Shown here in pieces: positions 34,096 through 42,106 of a stretch of DNA of 64,000 bases. This DNA comes from Rhizobium sp. BK251 (GTDB taxonomy: Bacteria > Pseudomonadota > Alphaproteobacteria > Rhizobiales > Rhizobiaceae). Below the pieces are notes generated by a model. That model saw only the letters and a program-made list of their open reading frames with translations. It was not told the DNA's origin and did no database searches. Location of the stretch: assembly GCF_004345245.1 (NCBI RefSeq), contig NZ_SLUQ01000005.1:186001-250000 (forward strand), written 5' to 3'. The stretch's first letter is position 1; each line of letters opens with the position of its first letter. Position numbers and translations under genes: made by a program.

Positions 34096-34746
34096 TCAAT
34101 CGTTGCAAGTGGGCCTTGCCGGAGGGCAAGGCTCCCGGCCAAGCTGGACGGGGTCCGGCTGTCGGCGCGGGGGCCGTTCGTTGCGGGCCGGCCGATTGCT
34201 GGTCTCGGGGCGGGGATCCGGCTGCCGATATCCCCTCGGCGCGTCGCGCGGATCATTATCCGGGCGGCGGCCGTAGTCGGGTCGGCGATCGTAGTCCGGC
34301 CTGCGATCGTAATCCGGCCGGCGGTCATAGCCAGGACGGCGATAGTAGTCACGGTCCCACCGGTCGCGATCGCGGTAGAAATCCTGGCCGCGATAGTAGC
34401 GATCCCAATAGTTGCCGACGCTGAAGGTGACGACCGGAATGCCGAGCGGGCGGTAGTACTGCGGCTCGACATAGACCCGGCGCTGCTGATAGGCGGACTG
34501 CACGTAGCGCCCGGCCACCCAGCCACGTCCGCCATAGAACGACACGTCGCACCAGGGTGTGTCGGCGAGGCAGCCGTGGATTTCGACCGATTGTCCGGCA
34601 GGGATGACGGTGACGGCAGGGTATTGCGTGCTTGGCCCGGACCGCATGTTGACGTTGGCCGTCGAATAGCCGGCCGCCGCTTCGGCGATTGCCGGTGCAA
34701 GCACCAGCATGGTCGCTGCGACCGCCGCTGCATATGCGTATTTCAT
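34096..34746 (-). CDS. Exported SH3-domain protein with RRPDYDRRPDY repeats
   Basis: A 216-residue protein. A signal peptide (residues 1-23, cut near IAEAAA) is followed by an SH3_3 domain (VNMRSGPSTQYPAVTVIPAG...GWVAGRYV). An Arg/Asp/Tyr/Pro-rich tail contains tandem YDRRPD units (about residues 138-165) and ends in a Pro-rich stretch. It probably sits in the periplasm or cell wall. The ATG at 34746 gives the signal peptide at the N-terminus. The repeat number may vary between strains. Confidence 0.8.
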   Translation of the reverse strand: MKYAYAAAVAATMLVLAPAIAEAAAGYSTANVNMRSGPSTQYPAVTVIPAGQSVEIHGCLADTPWCDVSFYGGRGWVAGRYVQSAYQQRRVYVEPQYYRPLGIPVVTFSVGNYWDRYYRGQDFYRDRDRWDRDYYRRPGYDRRPDYDRRPDYDRRPDYGRRPDNDPRDAPRGYRQPDPRPETSNRPARNERPPRRQPDPVQLGREPCPPARPTCND

Positions 34747-35049
34747 GTCTTCACTCCCTAGATCTGATGTGGCGCCCGCCACATGGCGGTTTCTCCACGG
34801 ATGGAGTACCGCCTTGCAAAAGGTACATGGAGCGGCTGCGACGCTTTGACAGCGGCGCTCCTATTTCTCCGTTCTTTCAATGGGTTGTAGCGGAGCCTAC
34901 CTGAACGCAGCTTGAACGGAAGAATTTCCTCCGGGCTCTTGAAATCGCCCCGGCGGCCACCGATATCCACCAATAACGAATTCTGCAGCAATGGAAGCTG
35001 GCGCGCCACAAAGCGGTGCTGCCGTTCCAGGGTTGACCGGGGAGCGCTG

Positions 35050-35064
35050 TTAACGAAGGGTTAA
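35050..35064. promoter_or_regulatory. Candidate CtrA box
   Basis: TTAA, CGAAGGG, TTAAC: the full core with seven-base spacing and the extra C. Each half is inside GTTAAC. No gene start is close on the minus strand; on the plus strand only the terminator-ended segment follows. Confidence 0.5.
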
Positions 35065-35144
35065 CCTTTCCCCATCAGTCTGGCTGCAATCTCTGCTTTG
35101 CACGTGACCACGGATGTACTGGCATGGCGCGGAAGCAGACGACG

Positions 35145-35171
35145 AAAGGCCGGACGTTCTCCGGCCTTTTT
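35145..35171 (+). terminator. Rho-independent terminator, plus strand
   Basis: AAAGGCCGGA and TCCGGCCTTT pair around CGTTC, and TTTTTGTTT follows on the plus strand. On the minus strand the run is interrupted (CCTTTCGTC), so the plus direction is favoured. Confidence 0.7.
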
Positions 35172-35217
35172 GTTTATCGGGGGCGTGCCGCTTGTGCGAC
35201 GCGCCCTTTTCAATTTC

Positions 35218-36606
35218 CTAGGCGGCGAGCGCGGCAAGGATGCGGATCCAGGAACGGATCCCCTTGTGATAGGAGTTGTACTCGTACTTCTCGTTGGGCG
35301 AATGGATCCGGTCGTCGGCAAGTCCGAAGCCGACGAGGAGTGATTCCATCCCCAGCATTCTCTGGAAATCGCCGACGATCGGGATCGAGCCGCCCATGCC
35401 GATGACGATCGCAGGCTTCGGCCATTCGTCGGAAAGCGCGTTCTTCGCTTTCGTCAGCACCGGCGAATCATAGGAAAGCTGGATCGCCGGCGAGCCGCCA
35501 TGCGCGTGGAACTCGACGGAGCAGTCGGCCGGGATCTTCGAGCGCACGTAGGCGCGGAAACTCTCGCGAACGGCAGCCGGATCCTGATGGCCGACGAGCC
35601 GGAAGGAGATCTTCGCCGAAGCAATCGCCGCGATGACTGTCTTGAAGCCAGGGCCGGTGTAGCCGCCCCAGATGCCGTTCACTTCCGCAGTCGGCCGCGC
35701 CCAGGTCAGCTCCAGCACGGAGCGCCCGCGTTCGCCCGAAGGGATGGAGAGGCCGACCTCGCCCAGGAAATTCTCGGCCGTGCTGCCGAGATTGTCCCAG
35801 GAAGCCTTGATGTTGGCGGGCGTCTCCTCGACGCCTTCGTAGAAGCCTTCGAGCGTCACGCGGCCGGTTTCGTCATGCAGTCCGGCAACCACATCCGCAA
35901 GGATGTGGATCGGGTTCGCAGCAGCCCCGCCGAAGAAGCCCGAATGCAGGTCGCGATCGGCGGCGCTGATCACGATCTCCTCCGCGACCATCCCGCGCAG
36001 CGAGGCGGCGATGGCCGGCGTCTCGGCGTCCCACATCGTCGTGTCGCAGACGAGCGCGTAGTCGGCCTTGAGCTCGGCGGCATTGGCCTCGAGGAAGGGC
36101 TTCAACGAGGGTGAGCCGGACTCCTCCTCGCCTTCGAAGAGGATGGTGATCTTTACGGGCAGGCCGCCGTGGATTTCGTTGTAGGCGCGGCAGGCCTCGA
36201 CGAAGGTCATGAGCTGGCCCTTATCGTCCGAAGTGCCGCGGCCGGTCAGGATCTTGCGGCCGTCGCCGACATCCTTGATCGAAGGAGCGAAGGGATCGTT
36301 CTCCCAGAGTTCGATCGGGTCGACCGGCTGGACGTCGTAGTGACCGTAGAAAAGGACATGCGGGGCGCCGGGCGTCGCAGCCTCGTGATGGGCGACGACC
36401 ATGGGATGGCCGGGCGTATCGCGGACCGATGCGTCGAAGCCGACGGTCTTCAGATAGGCGGCCAGCCATTCGGCTGCCTTGCGGCAGTCCGCCTTGTAGT
36501 CCTTGTCGGTGGAGATGGACTTGATCCGCAAGAGCTCGAACAGGTTGTCCAGGCTGGAGGGCAGGTTCTTGTCCGCGCGCTCGAGCACCGGCGTTAAGTC
36601 AGTCAT
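35218..36606 (-). CDS. M20 family metallopeptidase (dipeptidase)
   Basis: A 462-residue protein with the M20 metal ligands: FYGHYDVQP (His and Asp), GRGTSDDKGQLM, then FEGEEESGSP with the catalytic and bridging Glu. A lid/dimerisation domain (about 200-360) is followed by a C-terminal His in a YNSYHKG segment. It resembles carnosinase-like dipeptidases (ArgE/DapE/CPG2 family). The ATG at 36606 is chosen for AAGGAG six bases upstream. The substrate is probably a dipeptide or N-acyl amino acid. Confidence 0.9.
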   Translation of the reverse strand: MTDLTPVLERADKNLPSSLDNLFELLRIKSISTDKDYKADCRKAAEWLAAYLKTVGFDASVRDTPGHPMVVAHHEAATPGAPHVLFYGHYDVQPVDPIELWENDPFAPSIKDVGDGRKILTGRGTSDDKGQLMTFVEACRAYNEIHGGLPVKITILFEGEEESGSPSLKPFLEANAAELKADYALVCDTTMWDAETPAIAASLRGMVAEEIVISAADRDLHSGFFGGAAANPIHILADVVAGLHDETGRVTLEGFYEGVEETPANIKASWDNLGSTAENFLGEVGLSIPSGERGRSVLELTWARPTAEVNGIWGGYTGPGFKTVIAAIASAKISFRLVGHQDPAAVRESFRAYVRSKIPADCSVEFHAHGGSPAIQLSYDSPVLTKAKNALSDEWPKPAIVIGMGGSIPIVGDFQRMLGMESLLVGFGLADDRIHSPNEKYEYNSYHKGIRSWIRILAALAA

Positions 36607-36704
36607 CTTCGACTCCTTCATGATTTTGGGCGCGGACCATAGACGAAAGCTTCTGTGGTTTCGAGGCGCGGGAGGGGAAAAATCTTGGTCGCGGTGGCCG
36701 CTTG

Positions 36705-37136
36705 TCAGGGCCTCTTGGCGTTTTCAATAATGCGTCGCATGTATTCCAGCAGCAGTTGACGTTCAAAGCTGCGGAAGCCGTCAAAAAGATCCTGGTCGGC
36801 CTGCATTGCGGCGCGCACGGCATCGCCCTTCATTGCGGTCGCCTTTTCGGTGAGGAAAACAAGCTGGGCCCGCTTGTCGGAAGGATGGGCCCGGCGTTCG
36901 ACGAGACCATCCCTTGCCATGCGCGAGAGCGTGTTGGCCATGGTGGCCTGCTCGATATCCACCCGCTCGAGGAGCTGCTTCTGGGTAAGGCCGTCTTCGG
37001 CCCAGAGTTCGAGGAGGACGGGGAACTGGCCGGGAGAAAAGCCGAGACCTGCCGCGCGCTGCTGCAACGAACGGGAAAAACCTTTCGCCAATTGGCCGGC
37101 GAGGTAGGCCGCTGACTCCATCCGACTGTATCCCAT
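36705..37136 (-). CDS. MarR family transcriptional regulator
   Basis: About 143 residues from the ATG at 37136, with 37196 and 37121 as alternative starts. The winged helix covers LTQKQLLERVDIEQATMANTLSRMARDGLVERR, followed by the wing DKRAQLVFLT. Helices at both ends form the dimer interface. MarR proteins repress efflux or stress genes until a phenolic or oxidant ligand binds. It lies immediately downstream of the AbcR-like sRNA, as at the polA locus of Sinorhizobium meliloti. Confidence 0.85.
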   Translation of the reverse strand: MGYSRMESAAYLAGQLAKGFSRSLQQRAAGLGFSPGQFPVLLELWAEDGLTQKQLLERVDIEQATMANTLSRMARDGLVERRAHPSDKRAQLVFLTEKATAMKGDAVRAAMQADQDLFDGFRSFERQLLLEYMRRIIENAKRP

Positions 37137-37247
37137 GGTTTTTAGAAATAGGACCAAACCCGGGATCGCACAACAAGTAAATCGCAGGCGATCCATCGCT
37201 GCCTATAGAGCTTCGGCAGGGCAGGAGAGGCAAGTCAAGAAGCCGTG

Positions 37248-37375
37248 AAAAAACAAAACCGCCATGGCCTGGAGGTGGACCATGGCGGCTTAAAAATGGG
37301 GACAAAGGCCCGGAGAGGGGGATAAGGCCTTTGTCCAAGTCTGAGCAGGCGGGGGACAGGCCGGCTTCAGACCCG
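37248..37375 (-). ncRNA. abcR: AbcR-type (alpha-r15) trans-acting small RNA
   Basis: The minus strand folds into three stem-loops: GTCTGA/TCAGAC ends (37339-37372), GGACAAAGGCC/GGCCTTTGTCC (37300-37336, eleven perfect pairs) and the terminator CCGCCATGG/CCATGGCGG (37259-37288) followed by TTTTGTTTTTTC. The loops of the second and third stems carry CCCUCU and CACCUCC, which can pair with Shine-Dalgarno sites. AbcR RNAs (SmrC15/16 in S. meliloti) lie between a marR gene and polA, exactly as here, and silence transporter mRNAs with Hfq. The 5' end is estimated. Confidence 0.8.
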
Positions 37376-37555
37376 CGGCGCGATCAACGCCGGTGACTAT
37401 GATTTGTGGTTTCAAATGTGGTTTTTCAAGGGAAGGTGCAAATCCGGCGCGTTACAATTTGGTAACGTTTCGGTGAAAGCGAAAATGCCGGCTCCGGGGA
37501 GCGCTGCTGGAACTTTATATAGACGTTCGCGGGCCTGCACGCTATCCATGCCACC

Positions 37556-40500
37556 ATGAAAAAAGGCGATCACCTCTTCCTCGTTGACGGCTCCGGTTTC
37601 ATCTTCCGGGCCTTCCATGCGCTTCCGCCGCTGACGCGCAAATCCGACGGCCTGCCGGTCGGGGCCGTCGCGGGTTTTTGCAACATGCTGTGGAAGCTTT
37701 TGACCGATGCGCGCGACACCTCCGTTGGGGACACGCCGACGCATCTCGCCGTCATCTTCGACTACTCGTCGAAGACCTTCCGCAAGGACCTATACGACGC
37801 CTACAAGGCGAACCGTTCCGCACCTCCCGAGGAACTGATCCCGCAATTCGGCCTGATCCGCCAGGCGACGCGCGCCTTCAACCTGCCATGCATCGAGACC
37901 GAGGGCTTCGAGGCCGACGACATCATCGCCACCTATGCCCGCCAGGCCGAGGCAATCGGCGCCGACGTGACGATCGTCTCCTCCGACAAGGATCTGATGC
38001 AGCTCGTCTCGCCGACCGTCCACATGTATGACAGCATGAAGGACAAGCAGATCGGCATTCCCGACGTCGTCGAGAAATGGGGCGTGCCGCCCGAAAAGAT
38101 GATCGACCTGCAGGCGATGACCGGCGATTCGGTCGACAACGTGCCGGGCATCCCGGGCATCGGACCGAAGACGGCCGCCCAGTTGCTCGAGGAATATGGC
38201 GATCTCGACACGCTGCTTTCCCGCGCCGAAGAGATCAAGCAGCAAAAACGCCGCGAGACGATCATCGCCAATGCCGACATGGCAAGGCTTTCGCGCGAGC
38301 TCGTACGGCTGCGTACCGATGTGCCGCTGGAACTCGGGCTCGAGGCGCTGATGCTCGAAAGGCAAGACGGCCCGAAGCTGATCGCTTTCCTCAAGGCCAT
38401 GGAATTCAACACGCTGACGCGGCGTGTGGCGGAAGCCTGCGAGTGCGATGCCGGCGCGATCGACGCGGCCGTCGTCAAGGTTGAATGGGGTGCTGCCGCC
38501 CACGGTCCGGACCTCGACGTCGGAGAGGGCGAGCCCCTGGTCGCCGGAGCCACGGCCGAAGTGCAGGGTCCGTCGGTTGCCGTGCCGCCAAAGGCCAAGT
38601 TCCGCGCCGGTACGGAAGCGGCCGCGCCGGCCGATCTCGCCAAGTCGCGGGCGGAGCTCTTCGCCTCTGCGCCGGTCGACATCGCAGGTTATACGACCAT
38701 TCGCGACGTCGCGACGCTGGACCAGTGGATTGCCGACGCCCGCGAGACCGGCCTCGTCGCCTTCGATACGGAAACGACCTCGCTCGATGCAATGCAGGCG
38801 GAGCTCGTCGGCTTCTCGCTGGCGATTGCCGACAACACGCGCGATCCGAGAGGAACGCTGATCCGTGCCGCCTACGTGCCGCTCGGCCACAAGACCGGCG
38901 TCGGCGACCTGCTCGGCGGTGGGCTCGCCGAGGGGCAGATCGCGATGCGCGACGCCCTGCCGCGGCTGAAGGATCTGCTGGAGGATCCAGCGATCCTGAA
39001 GACCGCGCAGAACCTCAAATACGACTACCTGCTGATGAAGCGCTACGGCATCGAGGCGAAGAGCTTCGACGACACGATGCTGATGTCCTACGTGCTTGAC
39101 GGCGGCGCAAACAACGGCCACGGCATGGACGGGCTGTCGCAGAAGTGGCTCGGCCACACGCCGATCTCCTACAAGGAGGTCGCAGGCAGCGGCAAGGCCA
39201 ACGTGACGTTCGACCTCGTCGACATCGCCAGGGCAACGACCTATGCGGCAGAAGATGCCGACGTGACGCTGAGGCTCTGGATGATGCTGAAGCCGCGGTT
39301 GGCCGCGGCGGGCCTCACATCGGTCTATGAGCGGCTCGAACGCCCACTCGTGCCGGTTCTGGCGCGGATGGAGGAACGCGGCATCACTGTCGACCGCCAG
39401 ATCCTGTCGCGGCTTTCCGGTGAGCTGGCGCAGGGCGCGGCACGGCTGGAGGACGAGATCTATACGCTCGCCGGCGAGCGCTTCAACATCGGCTCGCCGA
39501 AGCAGCTTGGCGACATCCTCTTCGGCAAGATGGGCCTTGCCGGCGGCAGCAAGACGAAGACCGGGCAGTGGTCGACCTCGGCAAGCGTGCTGGAGGATCT
39601 CGCCGCCGCGGGCTTCGAGCTGCCGCGCAAGATCGTCGACTGGCGCCAGCTGACCAAGCTGAAATCGACCTATACGGACGCGCTGCCGGGTTATGTGCAT
39701 CCGGAAACAAAGCGCGTCCACACCTCCTATTCGCTGGCATCGACCTCGACCGGCCGGCTCTCCTCTTCGGAACCCAACCTGCAGAACATTCCGGTGCGCA
39801 CGGCGGAAGGGCGCAAGATCCGTACCGCCTTCATCTCGACGCCCGGCCACAAGCTGATCTCGGCCGACTACAGCCAGATCGAGCTGCGGGTGCTTGCCCA
39901 TGTCGCCGATATTCCGCAGCTCACGCAGGCCTTTGCCGACGGCGTCGACATCCACGCGATGACGGCCTCGGAAATGTTCGGCGTGCCTGTCGAAGGCATG
40001 CCGAGCGAGGTGCGCCGCCGCGCCAAGGCAATCAACTTCGGGATCATCTACGGCATTTCGGCCTTCGGACTCGCCAACCAGCTGTCGATCGAGCGTTCCG
40101 AGGCCGGTGACTACATCAAGAAATATTTCGAACGGTTCCCCGGCATCCGCGACTATATGGACAGCCGCAAGCAGATGGCGCGCGACAAGGGTTTCGTCGA
40201 GACGATCTTCGGACGGCGAATCAACTATCCGGAAATCCGCTCGTCGAACCCTTCGGTGCGGGCCTTCAACGAGCGCGCGGCGATCAACGCGCCGATCCAG
40301 GGCTCGGCGGCAGACATTATTCGCCGCGCCATGGTGAAGATGGAGCCGGCGCTGGAAAAGGCGGGCCTAGCCGAGCGCGTGCGCATGCTGCTGCAGGTCC
40401 ATGACGAACTCATCTTCGAAGTCGAGGATGCCGACGTCGAGGTGGCGATGCCGATCATCGTCTCCGTGATGGAAAATGCCGCGATGCCCGCGCTCGACAT

Positions 40501-40558
40501 GCGCGTGCCGCTCAAGGTCGATGCACGTGCGGCGACAAACTGGGACGAAGCGCACTGA
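37556..40558 (+). CDS. polA: DNA polymerase I
   Basis: A 1000-residue protein. The 5'-3' exonuclease domain (1-300) has HLAVIFDYSSKTFRKDLYDA and DNVPGIPGIGPKTAAQLL. The 3'-5' proofreading domain (about 370-560) keeps DTETTSLD. The polymerase has motif A ADYSQIELRVLAHV, motif B RRAKAINFGIIYGIS and motif C LLQVHDELIFEV. It processes Okazaki fragments and fills repair gaps. All three activities look intact. It follows the AbcR-like locus, divergent from it. Confidence 0.98.
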   Translation: MKKGDHLFLVDGSGFIFRAFHALPPLTRKSDGLPVGAVAGFCNMLWKLLTDARDTSVGDTPTHLAVIFDYSSKTFRKDLYDAYKANRSAPPEELIPQFGLIRQATRAFNLPCIETEGFEADDIIATYARQAEAIGADVTIVSSDKDLMQLVSPTVHMYDSMKDKQIGIPDVVEKWGVPPEKMIDLQAMTGDSVDNVPGIPGIGPKTAAQLLEEYGDLDTLLSRAEEIKQQKRRETIIANADMARLSRELVRLRTDVPLELGLEALMLERQDGPKLIAFLKAMEFNTLTRRVAEACECDAGAIDAAVVKVEWGAAAHGPDLDVGEGEPLVAGATAEVQGPSVAVPPKAKFRAGTEAAAPADLAKSRAELFASAPVDIAGYTTIRDVATLDQWIADARETGLVAFDTETTSLDAMQAELVGFSLAIADNTRDPRGTLIRAAYVPLGHKTGVGDLLGGGLAEGQIAMRDALPRLKDLLEDPAILKTAQNLKYDYLLMKRYGIEAKSFDDTMLMSYVLDGGANNGHGMDGLSQKWLGHTPISYKEVAGSGKANVTFDLVDIARATTYAAEDADVTLRLWMMLKPRLAAAGLTSVYERLERPLVPVLARMEERGITVDRQILSRLSGELAQGAARLEDEIYTLAGERFNIGSPKQLGDILFGKMGLAGGSKTKTGQWSTSASVLEDLAAAGFELPRKIVDWRQLTKLKSTYTDALPGYVHPETKRVHTSYSLASTSTGRLSSSEPNLQNIPVRTAEGRKIRTAFISTPGHKLISADYSQIELRVLAHVADIPQLTQAFADGVDIHAMTASEMFGVPVEGMPSEVRRRAKAINFGIIYGISAFGLANQLSIERSEAGDYIKKYFERFPGIRDYMDSRKQMARDKGFVETIFGRRINYPEIRSSNPSVRAFNERAAINAPIQGSAADIIRRAMVKMEPALEKAGLAERVRMLLQVHDELIFEVEDADVEVAMPIIVSVMENAAMPALDMRVPLKVDARAATNWDEAH

Positions 40559-40693
40559 TTTTTGCTCTATTGCGAAGCGAATGCCACCAAACTGGCTTAT
40601 GCCAGCGTTCACCTCATACCCGAAGTCGATGAAGCCAAGGTCTCAAGCGCGTGAAGACCGGGAGGTAGGCGCAGCCGCCCCTCACAAGGCGAC

Positions 40694-41764
40694 TCACTTG
40701 GGAGCCGGTATAAGGTCGCTCCGGCGTTCGTCAAGAATTTCCTCTGTGGCAAGGCGCCCGATCAGCGGTGCCAGGATGACACCGGGATGACCAACCGCAA
40801 CGTAGAGACCGTCGACGTGTGGCAAGAACCCGAGTCGCGGCAGGCCGTCGGCAAAGACTGGGCGCTTTCCGACAGCAGCACTTGCAAGCGTCACGCTGTC
40901 GGGCAAATCCAATTCCTCCCTCATCACTGCCAACGTCCGCAGTCCGATCGCCTGCGGACCGTTCTCTACGCCGTTCTCGACATAGGACTTCGCAACAAGA
41001 AGCGTGTTATCACCAGCCTGGCGAATTTCGAGACGCGGACCACGTAGAATGCGGTTAACGACAGGCAAGCTACAGTTATAGCGGAGTAACAACGCTGGCG
41101 AGGTCTCAACGCCAGTGTGGATACCGATCTCCGCTGCAAGCGCATTAATGGCGCTTCCGGCAGCCATCACAACGATGTCGGCGTTGACGATACCGTCCGA
41201 AACCCGGATGCCGGTTACCCGACCATTCGCGGTTTCGATGGAGGTGACCTTTTCGTTGAACCGGACCGAGGCACCCGCTGCAAGGGCGGCTGCGACGTAG
41301 CTGCCGGCCAGTCGTGCCGGGTCGAGAGCGAGATCATTGCGTGAAAAGACCGCGCATTCCGGCGCCCGGCGTAGACGCGGTTCCCATTCGGAAACGACGC
41401 TCCGTTTCAACAACTGGACGTCGTCGCCCGCTCGCTCATGAAGATCGGCGAGTTGCTCGGTTTCTTCTGGCGTCGCTCTCCATACCAGTGAACCAGAGCG
41501 GGCGCCGGACAGGGCTTCGGGAAGGGCGGCTTCTAGATGCTGATACTCGGCAATAGCCTCGCGCCAGAGCGTGTAGCTGGAATGGGTCGGTGTGCCATTG
41601 ATGACGTTGACCCAACCAAAGGCGCGGCCGGTGACACCAGAACCCGGCTCGGGATATTCATCGAACAGCAGCACATCCGCGCCGCGAATGGCAAGGCTAT
41701 AGGTGATGGCAGAACCGAGTATACCGGCACCGATGACGGCGATCTTTGGATTCTTCAATCTCAT
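40694..41764 (-). CDS. FAD-dependent oxidoreductase (DAO/glycine oxidase type)
   Basis: A 356-residue protein. The FAD-binding start KIAVIGAGILGSAITYSLA holds GxGxxG and is followed by the acidic residue in LLFDE. A C-terminal GHPGVILAPLIGRL segment fits the second FAD contact of D-amino acid oxidase-like enzymes. Expected reaction: oxidation of an amine or D-amino acid. The ATG at 41764 is set by the start of the FAD fold. By eye its base composition is a little less GC-biased than polA and ftsK around it, which hints at later insertion. Confidence 0.85.
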   Translation of the reverse strand: MRLKNPKIAVIGAGILGSAITYSLAIRGADVLLFDEYPEPGSGVTGRAFGWVNVINGTPTHSSYTLWREAIAEYQHLEAALPEALSGARSGSLVWRATPEETEQLADLHERAGDDVQLLKRSVVSEWEPRLRRAPECAVFSRNDLALDPARLAGSYVAAALAAGASVRFNEKVTSIETANGRVTGIRVSDGIVNADIVVMAAGSAINALAAEIGIHTGVETSPALLLRYNCSLPVVNRILRGPRLEIRQAGDNTLLVAKSYVENGVENGPQAIGLRTLAVMREELDLPDSVTLASAAVGKRPVFADGLPRLGFLPHVDGLYVAVGHPGVILAPLIGRLATEEILDERRSDLIPAPK

Positions 41765-42106
41765 GCGACGCCCTAGGGTGAGCGGAAGTGTTCGCGTCGT
41801 CGGTAAGGGCCGTGTACGACGATGACATGACAGCGCGTCCGAAAAATAACGGAAAACCGCGAGCAGCATCTCCTACTGTTATGCGCAGTCACCGATCTGG
41901 ACGGGTCTCTCGTGCGTTTGAGTGACAAGGAGAAGCTGGTGGCGTTCGCTGCATGATAACGGATCTTTGGTTGCGCGGCGCTGCGTGTGCGTCGCGCCAC
42001 AGCGCCAGCCTTTGTGCCGTGATGGGGCGTTCGGAAGGAACTTATTAACCTTCCTTTCCTAATCGAGTGGGGTAGCCAATTTCATGATCGAGATGCGGGC
42101 GGCCCC

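Larger units (their letters stand above)
34747..35217. other. Intergenic region with CtrA box and plus-strand terminator
   Basis: No convincing gene in 471 bp. It holds a CtrA-type box at 35050-35064 and, about 80 bp further on, a plus-strand terminator at 35145-35171. No plus-strand gene precedes that terminator, so a short non-coding transcript is possible. Confidence 0.45.
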
